Assembly: GCF_018991925.1 (NCBI RefSeq)
Contig: NW_024737042.1
Span: 17,637,287-17,701,286, forward strand
Direction of reading: 5' to 3'
From: Homarus americanus
Taxonomy: Eukaryota > Arthropoda > Malacostraca > Decapoda > Nephropidae
Length of the DNA stretch: 64,000 bases
This document shows, piece by piece, positions 46,964 to 56,999 of the stretch; position 1 is the stretch's first letter, and each line of letters starts with the position of its first letter. A model generated the notes under the pieces. That model did no database searches. It saw only the letters and a list, made by a program, of their open reading frames with translations, and had not been told where the DNA came from. The position numbers and the translations under genes are program-made.

Positions 46964-47127
46964 CTAGCAGTTTAAAGACTTACGACATCTTTTGAACTGC
47001 CCTCTTGAGAGAGCCAGCCAGGGTTGCCACCCCATCCCTAGACAGATGCACCCCATCCCTAGCATAAAGGTCCCTTTTGCCATAGAAGTTTTCCCAGTTG
47101 TCAAGAAAGGGACTGATATTGACTTGC
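46964..47127 (-). pseudogene. CR1 ORF1 C-terminus, SGNH-esterase-like
   Basis: The minus strand encodes FLDNWENFYGKRDLYARDGV followed by HLSRDGVATLAGSL, ending at a stop near 46980. The DGVHLS text fits block V of SGNH esterases (Asp-x-x-His), and such a domain forms the C-terminal part of many CR1 ORF1 proteins (family knowledge). The N-terminal part with the catalytic Ser is lost because the insertion is 5'-truncated here. Confidence 0.6.
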
Positions 47128-47545
47128 AATACATTGTCACACACACTGTCACACACCATGGGGGGCCTCTGGCTCATCAAAAACTCAATTCTTGGTTACT
47201 GCACAAAAGAGAGTTGTATGGACAATGACCTACTTATAAAAAACAGATCATACAAACGAAAAATTTGGTAAATTGAAAATATTAACATTCGAAGATATTA
47301 ACACCTACTGCTGTGCCCTCTTTGTTTACAAATCTTGACAATAATTATTTCCAGTTCCGGAATAATCAGAGATACAACTTAAGGCACCCAAAGTTACTAA
47401 GACCACCCTCCCCTCCCCCGTGGTAACATTCTGAGATGTTCTTATTACCAACTGGCTCAGTCATGTTATTATTGTTATTATTATCACCCTGTATGTGTTT
47501 TTCTGGCTAAATAAACTGTTTCAATTCTATTCAATCCATACCACA
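47128..47545 (+). pseudogene. LINE-A C-terminus and 3' UTR, right half of the split copy
   Basis: Starting at AATACATTGTCAC, the frame continues the protein broken at 43264 (YPHL then IHCHTL). Decayed text parallel to the 3.9-4.3 kb copy follows: CTKESC, a region encoding the TYCC-A-L-F segment near 47300, and CCGGAATAATCAGAGATACA. The conserved 3' end GGCTAAATAAACTGTTTCAA lies near 47505-47524, with tail TTCTATTCAATCC. The small plus-strand frame at 46992-47228 is spurious. Confidence 0.8.
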
Positions 47546-47559
47546 ACAATATCCACCCA

Positions 47560-47696
47560 CCCATTCTCCCCCACACACCCACACACACACACCCTAAATA
47601 CACCCACCCACACACACACCCCAAATACACCCACACACACCAAATACACCCACACACACCCACCCCCACACACACACACACACACACGCATACCCC
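47560..47696. repeat. CA-rich ACACCC repeat
   Basis: Irregular CACACACC/CAAATACACCCA units form a compound CA-rich tract just before the I-type LINE. Confidence 0.8.
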
Positions 47697-47914
47697 CAAC
47701 ACATCTTCTCCATCTTCTCTTATGCTTATCGTCGTTTTATGGTATTCCCTGTACATCGCTTCCGACACCACACTCCCTCCGCTCCGAGGAGGCCCTCCTA
47801 CCCTCACACCGTTGATGTCAGGCTCCCCTCTCCCCTTGGCTCAAGGACATCGCTGGCCTACATATCGCCTCTGTGCCCCAGTGTATATGACCTAGATTCC
47901 ATCTAAATCTAACC

Positions 47915-49663
47915 ATGGCAGGAGTCATCGTTGGGCGGCGCTCTGCCTATGTCCTTGATGAAGAAGAAGATGATGAAGAGGACAGTCATGGCGACACTGA
48001 AGCTGGCTTTCAGAAGTTTAAGACACGTCAGCAGAAACGCAAAATGAGGACCCAGGGAAGGAAGCAGAGGAGAGCCAATAGGGGCATCCACCTCCCCCCC
48101 CCTCCCATTGCTCCCCGGGCGAGGTACATGCGCCTTGCCTTCCCGGAGAACGCAACCAATTTGATGAAGATTAATTGGTTGACTGCCCTGAATAAGGATT
48201 ATGGCACGGCTAAGCTGAATGTTGTCGTGCCAGGTAACACCCCTCGTTTTGTCTATGTAGGCCGAGAGGAGACGGAAGCTATCCAACGCTTCATTGATGG
48301 AAAGGTCGGCTCAATACAGCTTATTAAGCGAGATGAACCTGTTCGACCCCAAAAAATGAAGGAATACCTTGTCACCCAATTCCCCAAGGGTATTCCCCCC
48401 AAGAGAGCTCTGTCACTTCAGGGCGTCCACAGTGCAAGAAGACTTTATAAGGATGGTGCACAACTTAGTAAGATCATCATTGTTTGGAAAAGGAAGGAAC
48501 CACCTCCTGAGAAGTACAGCTTCTTTGGCAGCACATACGGTACCCCTAGTAACATCAGTCGGTGGACTCCTCCCCCTGTGGTGTGCTACAACTGCTTTGG
48601 GGTCAATCATGTGGCGAAATACTGTCACAAGCCAGCCACCTGCGGCTACTGCGCAGGAATGCATAGCGCAAGCAGCTGCCCCATCAAGAAAGGTGCCTCT
48701 CAGGACGGGAGAGAGCAGGACTCCCCATTTGAGTGGCAGAGTGCCAGATGCAGGAAGAAGGGTGTGACGGCCTGGCATCCAGGTTGCCTTGGGAGCCCGC
48801 CTCCACCCACAATAGCGGTCACACTCAGTGACGCCAACGCCAACGCTACAGGGTCGCCGCCAACGCCTGAAATCAACAGCTACACCTCCCCACCCAGGAG
48901 GCAGTGTTACAGGTGCGAGGAGGAGGGTGTGACGGCCTGGCATCCAGATTGCCATGGGAGCCCGCCTCCACCCACAAAAGCGGTCCCACTCAGTGATGCC
49001 AACAGCAACACTGCGGGGTCGCCTCCAGCACCTGAAATCAACAGCAACACCTCCCCACCCAGGGAGCAGTGTCCCAGGTCCAGGGAGGAGGGTGTGACGG
49101 CCTTGCACCCCAGTTGTCCTGGGAGGTCGCCTCCAGCCACAATAGCAGTCCCACTCAGTGATGCCAATGCGGCCGGATCGCCTCCACCACCTGAAGTCAA
49201 CAGGCACAGTGACTCTCCTTCGTTAGCCAATGCAGGTCAGGTTAAAGCCTGCCAAGTAAGTGTACCAGTGAACAATGACAGTGATAGTGTTAGTGGAGCT
49301 TCTGAAGGAGCTCGTGCCTCCTCTCATAATGATGCCAACTTGAGGGTGAGTAGCCAGAGCGAGACCGATAGTGATGGAAGCATGAATGGGGAGGATGAGC
49401 CCCAGACTGCCAGCGTGGTCTCTATAATAGTCCCAGGTCTGAAGACTGTTCATGACCCTGTAAGTTTTCCATTGTTTACGGAGAAGGAACTCGCGGGACT
49501 GATGAAGGAACCCGCGTATAAAAATCCTACTGGAATAAGGGCTGTGAAGAACATTATCAGGAAATCCAGAGGTACAGAAATTGGAATGGTCAGCTTATTG
49601 GTCAGGCTGATCTATGAAGCCAACGTGCGACTCTCTACGTTAAATTCAAGGTGGGAAAAGTAA
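47915..49663 (+). CDS. I-type LINE ORF1 nucleic-acid-binding protein
   Basis: The 582-codon intact frame starts at ATG 47915 in a good Kozak setting (AACCATGG). Its N-terminus is acidic, then basic (QQKRKMRTQGRKQRR). Two zinc knuckles follow: C224-x2-C227-x4-H232-x4-C237 and C243-x2-C246-x3-H250-x4-C255, the arrangement usual in LINE ORF1 proteins that coat element RNA. Residues about 276-440 consist of three 55-residue tandem units built around GVTAWHPxC and LSDANxN. The second has C331-x2-C334-x8-H343-x2-C346; units one and three keep only part of this set. A Ser/Asp-rich stretch and a C-terminal segment follow. It ends at TAA 49661-49663. Confidence 0.92.
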   Translation: MAGVIVGRRSAYVLDEEEDDEEDSHGDTEAGFQKFKTRQQKRKMRTQGRKQRRANRGIHLPPPPIAPRARYMRLAFPENATNLMKINWLTALNKDYGTAKLNVVVPGNTPRFVYVGREETEAIQRFIDGKVGSIQLIKRDEPVRPQKMKEYLVTQFPKGIPPKRALSLQGVHSARRLYKDGAQLSKIIIVWKRKEPPPEKYSFFGSTYGTPSNISRWTPPPVVCYNCFGVNHVAKYCHKPATCGYCAGMHSASSCPIKKGASQDGREQDSPFEWQSARCRKKGVTAWHPGCLGSPPPPTIAVTLSDANANATGSPPTPEINSYTSPPRRQCYRCEEEGVTAWHPDCHGSPPPPTKAVPLSDANSNTAGSPPAPEINSNTSPPREQCPRSREEGVTALHPSCPGRSPPATIAVPLSDANAAGSPPPPEVNRHSDSPSLANAGQVKACQVSVPVNNDSDSVSGASEGARASSHNDANLRVSSQSETDSDGSMNGEDEPQTASVVSIIVPGLKTVHDPVSFPLFTEKELAGLMKEPAYKNPTGIRAVKNIIRKSRGTEIGMVSLLVRLIYEANVRLSTLNSRWEK

Positions 49664-50436
49664 CACGAACGCTTAGGTTCATTTCATGGAACATCCGGAG
49701 TGTTAATCGCAGAATTAATGATCTACAATGGTTTGTTAAAGTTTTTGACATTGATGTAATTGGCTTACAAGAACCTTACACGTCCAGCACCCAGAAGAAA
49801 GTTGCACCCAGGATAGCTGGGTTTACAGCATATAATAGTGGAGCAGGAAGTGGCCTGCTCACATATGTAAAGAATGGTCTGGTCTGTAAATGGATTAAAA
49901 CTCACAATGATGAAAGTATTCACTATCAACAATTTACAGTAAAGACAGCAAACAGTCAATTTTCGCTGTATAACATCTATGTTCGGTGTAATGAACTGCG
50001 AGCGGACGTGTTACCAAAGCCATCAGGTAACAATGCTATGCTGTGTATGGGTGACTTTAACTCTCGTCACACTGTCCTCGGTGATGTCCAGTGTAACTCT
50101 AATGGGAGGGTGTTCGTGAATTACATCAATAATCATAATATCACTGTATACGACACAGACAAAGTGACACATCTGATGGGGGGCAGACTTGATTATGTGA
50201 TTGGGTATAACCTAGTAGACAGTAATGTCAAGGCTAAGGTCATCTCAGACCACCTAGTCAGTGATCATTATGCAATACTTACTGAATACACTGTTGCTGA
50301 TGTCAAGTGTGAACCCCATCCTAAGCTCAGAATTAATATCCCAGATAATCTTAAACTGCACTTCAAGGCCTACATCCACAGATGGTACGCTGGATATACA
50401 CCTGGGTCAGTGGATGAATTATACCACCTGGGTTAA
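49618..50436 (+). CDS. I-type LINE ORF2, apurinic-like endonuclease part
   Basis: This frame is -1 to ORF1 and overlaps it by about 46 nt (open from 49618). No ATG occurs before the domain; the first candidate start is GTG at 49651. Endonuclease motifs: LRFISWNIRSVNRR (Asn), VIGLQEPYTSS (catalytic Glu), MLCMGDFNSRHTVLGD (Asp/Asn), GGRLDYVIGYN and VSDHYAI (Asp-His). The domain nicks genomic DNA for target-primed reverse transcription. It stops at TAA 50434-50436; the linker continues in a second frame (about 50412-50490, TTWVKSRRKRGSTKPHLW), then a third frame enters the RT. Two indels therefore separate endonuclease and RT. Confidence 0.88.
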   Translation, partial: SQRATLYVKFKVGKVTRTLRFISWNIRSVNRRINDLQWFVKVFDIDVIGLQEPYTSSTQKKVAPRIAGFTAYNSGAGSGLLTYVKNGLVCKWIKTHNDESIHYQQFTVKTANSQFSLYNIYVRCNELRADVLPKPSGNNAMLCMGDFNSRHTVLGDVQCNSNGRVFVNYINNHNITVYDTDKVTHLMGGRLDYVIGYNLVDSNVKAKVISDHLVSDHYAILTEYTVADVKCEPHPKLRINIPDNLKLHFKAYIHRWYAGYTPGSVDELYHLG

Positions 50437-50480
50437 GTCAAGGAGGAAGAGGGGCAGCACTAAACCACATCTGTGGACAC

Positions 50481-52241
50481 ATGACCCCCATCCTCACCAA
50501 AAAAGGAGAGAATGTAAAACAGCTTGCCAACACTTATAAGCAAAATAAAACTAGTGATAACCTTTTGGCATTCCTCAAAGCTAACAGAGAATTTCGTGAA
50601 CTCAAAGGTCAGGTGAGAAACACCTATTGGGAACAATTCTTACAGGGGATTAATAGAACAACCACTCTAGCAGAAATGTGGAACAAAATTAGAGCCATTA
50701 CCAAGTCACCCACCCCAGTCCAGCTTCATCACAGCCCTGCAGAATATGCTGACATGCTATTAGACCAATGGTCTAGTGTGTCACGAATCACTTCCCTGCC
50801 TCCTGACATACAACAATATCTTAACACCTCACACATTAATAGGGGTTTCAATATTGAAATAGCCTGTTCCTCACCAGACCTTACCGACCAGTTTCCTATA
50901 ACGCACCACGAACTAACAACAGCACTAATGAAAGGTGAGTCATCCTCCCCTGGTGAGGATGGCATAACCTATAACACCCTGAGATTGTTGAATGAGATCC
51001 CTAACCATCCACTGCTTGACCTGTATCAAATGAGCCTCACACAGGGTATTCTGCCTAAGACATGGACTCATGGAAACATAGTTCCAATCCCTAAAGCTAA
51101 TTCTCCAAACTTCAGGCCAATTTCACTTACATCCTGTATGTGTAAAGTCCTTGAAAGAGTTGTTCTAAACCATCTCATGTTTCAAGTCAAAGACAAACTC
51201 GCCCCTAATCTGTACGGGTTCATGCCCGGGCATAGCACACAGACATGCTTTGCAGAATATCTTGTTCACTCAGAAGATAAGACACAAACAGCCTTCATAG
51301 ACCTTAAATCAGCCTTTGATGTAGCTAATAGAGACATTATACTTGAGCAACTAGCTAATTTTGGCATACAAGGTAACCTCCTGCCATGGATAAAGGGTTA
51401 TCTGTCCAACAGGTATGCCAGTGTTCTGTTTAGGGGAGTTAAAAGTACCAGAATGAGATCATTTGAGCTGGGCACGCCTCAGGGAGGAGTGTTAAGTCCT
51501 ATGCTCTTTAATATACTGATGCACAAGCTTATTGCTGACATTCCAGTTCAGCCAAACGAAGCCGTAATATGCTATGCTGATGATAACTGCATTATGACAC
51601 AAACCAAACTCAGGCTCCAAGCCTTGCTGGATGTATTTGCTCGGAGAACTGTTGAATGCGGTCTCATAATATCTGTTGACAAGACGAGGGTCCTCAATCC
51701 TCGTCCTGCTCACCCTCTGCCTCTTGACTATAACATTAACAGCATGCACTTGGAACTATGTAGCTCCTATAAATATCTTGGAATTTGTGTGAATGATGCA
51801 AACTTTGTCAGCAACCTTCGTGACAAACTAATGCAGCGCATTAAACCCCTCAGAACCCTTGTTGGCAAGGGCTATGGAATTAACATCACCTATGCTCGTA
51901 CTTTCTATCTTCACTTCATTCGTTCTGTAGTTGACTATCATGCTCTCCATCTTGTGACTATTCCGCCTAAACAACTCAACAGCCTTGAGGTAGTGCAAAA
52001 TGAAGCCATGCGCATCATCCTAGGTTGCCCAAAATCAACCAGAATTGTAAACATGAGGAAAGAGCTCGGACTGCCCTCCCTAACGGAGAGGATAGCCCTA
52101 CTTAATACCATGTTTTGTGTCAAAGTTTTGAAGAACAATGGTTCTCAAACTACAACTCAAACTGAGTTGATGTTCTATCTAAGTAATCCCGACCATCTCG
52201 CCAACCTTCCACAAAAGACTCTTTGGGGCTTCGCTTCATAA
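50481..52241 (+). CDS. I-type LINE ORF2, reverse transcriptase part
   Basis: The 586-codon open segment contains all RT blocks: SSPGEDGITYNTLRLL, NFRPISLTSCMCKVLERVV, LYGFMPGHSTQTCF, AFIDLKSAFDVANRD (first Asp), LGTPQGGVLSPMLFNILM, the catalytic YADD at residues 365-368 (nt 51573-51584), VDKTRVL and a YKYLGI block. The thumb/connection runs to about 52230, where a frameshift leads to RNase H. ATG 50481 is only the first Met after the upstream frame break, not a real start. The intact RT and few lesions suggest a fairly young insertion. Confidence 0.93.
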   Translation: MTPILTKKGENVKQLANTYKQNKTSDNLLAFLKANREFRELKGQVRNTYWEQFLQGINRTTTLAEMWNKIRAITKSPTPVQLHHSPAEYADMLLDQWSSVSRITSLPPDIQQYLNTSHINRGFNIEIACSSPDLTDQFPITHHELTTALMKGESSSPGEDGITYNTLRLLNEIPNHPLLDLYQMSLTQGILPKTWTHGNIVPIPKANSPNFRPISLTSCMCKVLERVVLNHLMFQVKDKLAPNLYGFMPGHSTQTCFAEYLVHSEDKTQTAFIDLKSAFDVANRDIILEQLANFGIQGNLLPWIKGYLSNRYASVLFRGVKSTRMRSFELGTPQGGVLSPMLFNILMHKLIADIPVQPNEAVICYADDNCIMTQTKLRLQALLDVFARRTVECGLIISVDKTRVLNPRPAHPLPLDYNINSMHLELCSSYKYLGICVNDANFVSNLRDKLMQRIKPLRTLVGKGYGINITYARTFYLHFIRSVVDYHALHLVTIPPKQLNSLEVVQNEAMRIILGCPKSTRIVNMRKELGLPSLTERIALLNTMFCVKVLKNNGSQTTTQTELMFYLSNPDHLANLPQKTLWGFAS

Positions 52242-52244
52242 AAG

Positions 52245-53285
52245 TGTTGCAGATCTCCTGAAACTGAATGTCCCAATCACCCCAGACGAACCTATTAATG
52301 CCATTCCTCCTTGGCTGGACATATCAGTTCCTATTAATTACACTCCTGTTGGTAGTAAGCAAATGTTAAACACCGATGTGGTGAGATGTGTCACACTAGA
52401 AGCTATTAACAGACACATAGAGAGTATTAAATCAAGTGAATGTTATGCTTTTACTGATGGTTCTGTGCAGACAAACACAGGTAGAACAGGCTGTGCAATT
52501 GTAATATATAAAGAAAACGAGATGATAGTGTCAAACAAACAAAGGCTGAACAACTGGGCCAGCACAACACAAACTGAACTAAATGGAATCTACTTAGCCA
52601 CAGACTACCTCAAAGAAAATGGAGGTGGGGTGATATTCTGTGACTCTCAAAGTGCTTTGAAATCAATGAACAGCCCGTCAGGCTCTATGTCTAAAGTTGC
52701 ATGTGATATTAAAAGGAATGTGATAACTGCCAATGAGAACAACTTTCGTATCGATTTGTCTGGATTCCGTCCCATGTTGGAATCAGGTATCATGACCGTG
52801 CTGATAGACTGGCCAATGAGGCATGTAAGAAAGAAAATGTTGACCGTGACCTTGGTCTGTCCAATGCTGTAATTAAAAACATTCAAGTCAGAATCATGAA
52901 CTCTGATCTAGAAGAAGTGAGAAATGCAGAGAGACCTGACAGTTGTAGCATTAGTAAATATGACAAATTTTGTAACAAGAGGTACCGGTATGGCCAGCAT
53001 AAGGACAGAACCAGATAATGTCATGTAGTCGTGGCCAGAATTAGGTTAGGATACAGACACATCTGGCAAGTTAGTAACGCTGTACCCATACCGGAACACT
53101 CAGCATGTAAACTGTGTGATAAACCTTTAAAGCATACACTTGAACACTATATTATTGAATGTGACACTGTCAAAGACTTCAGGCCACCTGACTTATTGTA
53201 TCTTGAACTATGTAATTATTTCATTGAATTAGGTGTGCTTGAGGACATTCTTGCTGTTTATCCCAAATTTGCTAGCCCACATTGA
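52245..53285 (+). pseudogene. I-type LINE RNase H and C-terminal Cys/His region, broken
   Basis: After the shift near 52230 the frame reads HKSVADLLKLNVPIT and then RNase H: YAFTDGSVQTNTGR (Asp), TQTELNGIYLATDYL (Glu), GGVIFCDSQSALKSM (Asp). A second indel near 52785 moves the last motif, HDRADRLANEA, to another frame. A TAA at 53017-53019 interrupts it further. The terminal segment VVVARIRLGYRHIWQV, then C-K-L-C and TLEHYIIECD follows, ending at TGA near 53283. RNase H would remove template RNA during integration. All four acidic/His positions survive across the breaks. Confidence 0.88.
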
Positions 53286-53344
53286 TTAGTCTTCAATTAG
53301 AATATGACTCCAATGTATGTGATCCACTGACCTATATATGCTGC

Positions 53345-53830
53345 TGGAGAATGTGATGTATTTCCTTCTTTGTGTACGAACCTCTATCCTGCGTGGCAGT
53401 GAACAGTGGCATTACCCACATGAATCTGACCTATATATAGTGTCAATGAATATGATGCATTCTTTGTGTACGAACCTCTGTCCTGTATGGCAGTGCAAAG
53501 TGACATTACCCACATGAATCTGACCGACGTATATGTATGTATGTGTGCGTGTGTGCATGTATATGTGCATGTACGTGTATATGTGTATGTATATACGTAT
53601 ATGTATGTATATGTGTGTGTGTGTTTACATATATGTATATGTACTGTCAATGAATATGATGCAACTCTTTGTGTACGAACCTCTGTCCTGCATGGCAGTG
53701 AACAGTGACAATACCCATATGAATCTGACCTATATACATTTATAGTTGTTAATGAATATGATGTATTTCTTTGTGTGTGAACCTCTGTCCTGCGTGACAG
53801 TGAGAAGTGATACCACCCTCAGTGTCAAGA
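53345..53830 (+). repeat. Tandem repeats in the LINE 3' UTR
   Basis: Four diverged units carry TTTGTGTACGAACCTCT, then CCTGCGTGGCAGTGAACAG, then CCCACATGAATCTGACC, starting near 53370, 53465, 53670 and 53770. Between units 2 and 3 lies a (GTAT/GT)n expansion (53527-53640). Variable 3' UTR repeats inside the element mean copy length can drift without affecting ORFs. Confidence 0.8.
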
Positions 53831-53964
53831 CCTGACTGAATTACTCAGAATAGGCAAACTGTACTACAAGCTCTGCCAATAAATTTGTTAAACAAAAAAC
53901 AAAAAACGTCTGTAATATTAATAGTTATCGTCATTATCATTATCATCCATTTTCTACCTCTATC

Positions 53965-56941
53965 CGCCCCCTCACCTGCCTCACCTCCACCACCACCATG
54001 TCTCACCTCCACCACCTCCCCCCACCACCATGTCTCACCTCCACCACCTCCCCCACCACTATGTCTCACCTCCACCACCTCCCTCACCACCACGTCACCC
54101 CTCCACCACCTCCTCACCACCACGTCACCCCTCCACCACCTCCTCACCACCACGTCACCCCTCCACCACCTCCCTCACCACAACATCACCCCTCCACCAC
54201 CTCCTCACCACCAGATCACCTCCCACCACCTCCTTCACCACCCTCACCCCTCCTCCCACCACCACGTCTCCTCACCACCACTTCACCCCTACACTACCTC
54301 CTCCACCACCATGTCACCCTCCACAACCTCCCTCACCACCACGTCGCCCCTCCACCACCTTCATCACCACCACGTCACCCCCGCCACCACCTCCCACCAC
54401 CATGTCACCCCTCCACCATCTCCCTCACCACCACGTCATCCCTACACTACCTCCTCACCACCACGTCATCCCTCCACCACCTCCCTCACCACCACGTCAC
54501 CCTCCACCATCTCCCTCACCACCATGTCACCCCTCCACCACCTCACTACCACGTCACCCTCCACCACCTCCTCACCACCACGTCACCCCTCCACCACAAC
54601 ACCACGTCACCTCTCCACCACCTCCCTCTCTACCATGTCACCCCTCCACCACCTCCCTCACCACCACGTCACCCCCACACCACCTCCCTCACCACCATGT
54701 CACCCCTACACTACATCCTCACCACACACCCCTCCATCTCCCTCCACCACCACGTCACCCCTCCACCACCTCACCCTCACCACCACATCACCCCCTCCAC
54801 ACCTCCACCTCCCACCACCACGTCACCCCTCCACCACCTCCTCACGTCCTCCACCACCCTCACCACCATGTCACCCTTCCACCATCTCCTCACCACCATC
54901 ACCCCCACCACCTCCCTCACCACAACATCACCCCTCCACCACCTCCCCCACCCCACGTCACCCCTCCACCATCTCCCCACCACCACGTCACCCCTACACT
55001 TCCTCCTCACCACCACGTCACCCCTACACTACCTCCTCACCACCACGTCACCCCTCCACCACCTCCTCACCACAACATCACCCCTCCACCACCTCCATCA
55101 CCACCACGTCACCCCCTCCACCACCTCCTCACCACCATGTCACCCCTCCACCACCTCCATCACCACCACGTCACCCCTCCACCACCTCCTCACCACCATG
55201 TCACCCCTTCACTATCTCCCTCACCACCACGTCATCCCTCCACCACCTTCTCACCACCATCACCTCTCCACCACCTCCCCACCACCACGTCACCCCTCCA
55301 CCACCTCCCTCACCACCACGTCACCCTCCACCACCTCCCTCACCACCATGTCACCCCTCCACCACCTCCTCACCACCACATCACCTCTCCACCACCTCCT
55401 TCACCACCACGTCACCACTCCACCACCTCCCTCCCACCACGTCACCCTCCACCACCTCCATCACCACCATGTCACCCTCCACCACCTCCATCACCACCAC
55501 GTCACCTCCACCACCTCCACCACCACCACCTCCTCCACCACCTCCTCACCACCATGTTACCCCTCCACCACCTCCATCACCACCACGTCACCCTCCACCA
55601 CCTCCACCACCACCCGTCACCCCTCCACCACCTCCTCACCACCACGTCACCCCCCACCACCCTCTCACCACAATGTCACCCCTCCACCACCTCCACCACC
55701 ACCACGTCATCCCTCCACCACCTCCATCACCACCATCACCCCTCCACCACCTCCTCCACCACTCACCCCTCCACCACCTCCCTCACCACCATGTCACCCC
55801 TCCACCACCTCCATCACCACCAAGTCACCCCTCCACCACCTCCATCACCACGTCACCCCATCACCTCCATCATGTCACCCCCTCCACCACCTCCTCACCA
55901 CCGCGTCACCCCTCCACCTCGTCACCACCATGTCACCCCTCCACCACCTCCATCACCACCACGTCACCCCTCCACAGCCTCCTCACCACCATGTCACCCC
56001 TCCACCATCTCCCTCACCACCACGTCACCCCTCCACCACCTCCTCACCACCACATCACCTCTCCACCACCTCCCTCACCACCACGTTACCCCTCCACCAC
56101 CTTCCTCACCACCATGTCACCCCTCCACCACCTCCATCACCACCACGTCACCCTCCACCACCTCCTCACCACATGTCACCCTCCACCACCTCCATCACCA
56201 CCACGTCGCCCCTCCACCACCTCCACCACCACCACGTCACCCACCACCTCCTCACCACCCACGTCACCCCTCCACCACCTCCTCACCACCATGTTACCCC
56301 TCCACCACCTCCCCACCACTACCACGTCATCCCTCCACCACCTCCATCACCACCACGTCACCCCTCCACCACCTCCTCACCACCACGTCACCCCTCCACC
56401 ACCTCCCTCACCACCATGTCACCCTCCACCACCTCCATCACCACCAAGTCACCCTCCACCATCTCCAATACCACCACGTCACCCTCCATCACCTCCATCA
56501 CCACCATGTCACCCCTCCACCACCTCCTCACCACCCGCGTCACCCTCTACCACCTCCTCACCACCATGTCACCCTCCACCATCTCCCCTCCACCACCTCA
56601 CCACCTCCACCACCACCACATCACCTCACCACCTCCCTCTGCCACGTCACCCCTCCACCACCTTCCTCACCACCATGTCACCCCTCCACCACCTCCATCA
56701 CCACCACGTCAACCTCCACCACCTCCATCACCACCACCATGTCACCCCTCCCCACCTCCTCACCACCACGTCACCCTCCACCACCTCCTCACCACCATGT
56801 CACCCCTCCACCACCACCATCACCACCACGTCACCCCTCCACCACCTCCTCACCACCACGTCACCTCCACCACCTCCCCCACCACCACGTCACCCCTCCA
56901 CCACCTCCTCACCACCACGTCACCCCTCCACCACCTCCCAA
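53965..56941. repeat. 30-bp minisatellite, about 100 units
   Basis: The unit is about 30 bp and consists of CACCACCACGTCACCCC followed by TCCACCACCTCCT, with CATGTCACC and CCATCACC variants. Because 30 is a multiple of three and the unit has no stop in any plus frame, three overlapping frames of about 1,000 codons (Pro/His/Ser/Thr-rich) are open. They are not credible genes. Confidence 0.97.
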
Positions 56942-56999
56942 TAAAGGTATCTTCCGTAGAATTAGGCTCACACACCGCTATTGATGTTCTGTACTAGGT

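Larger units (their letters stand above)
43265..47127 (-). mobile_element. CR1-type LINE inserted into LINE-A
   Basis: On the minus strand the element starts (5'-truncated) near 47127 and ends at 43265 with an octamer tail of TTCTTATG units (plus strand AAGAACATAAGAACATAAG). Octamer tails and absent or tiny target duplications are typical of CR1 elements. Parts in order: end of an ORF1-like esterase domain, endonuclease, RT and a conserved C-terminus. It is interrupted by another LINE-A copy at about 45425-46286. Confidence 0.85.
47697..53908 (+). mobile_element. I-type LINE, nearly complete
   Basis: An about 6.2-kb non-LTR element comprises a 5' leader (47697-47914), ORF1, an endonuclease-RT-RNase H region, an about 620-bp 3' UTR with internal repeats, and an end at AATAAATTTGTTAAAC plus an A-rich AACAAAAAACAAAAAAC tail. 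Presence of RNase H downstream of RT and two zinc knuckles in ORF1 place it in the I/R1 group; the terminal RLGYRHIW and Cys/His segment is I/Nimb-like (inference). It lies between CA-rich DNA and the 30-bp array. The 5' boundary is approximate. Confidence 0.9.

Noticed and set aside
46992..47228. Plus-strand open frame across the CR1/LINE-A boundary
   Set aside because: It crosses the insertion junction and is antisense to the CR1 ORF1 remnant; no domain.
49640..49665. -1 frameshift slippery site at the ORF1/ORF2 overlap
   Set aside because: GGGAAAAG is present, but the codon phase (TGG GAA AAG) does not give a standard X-XXY-YYZ heptamer.
53885..56997. Three overlapping plus-strand frames of about 1,000 codons
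   Set aside because: All three frames are open at once through the 30-bp CAC-rich array. A real gene would be open in one frame.
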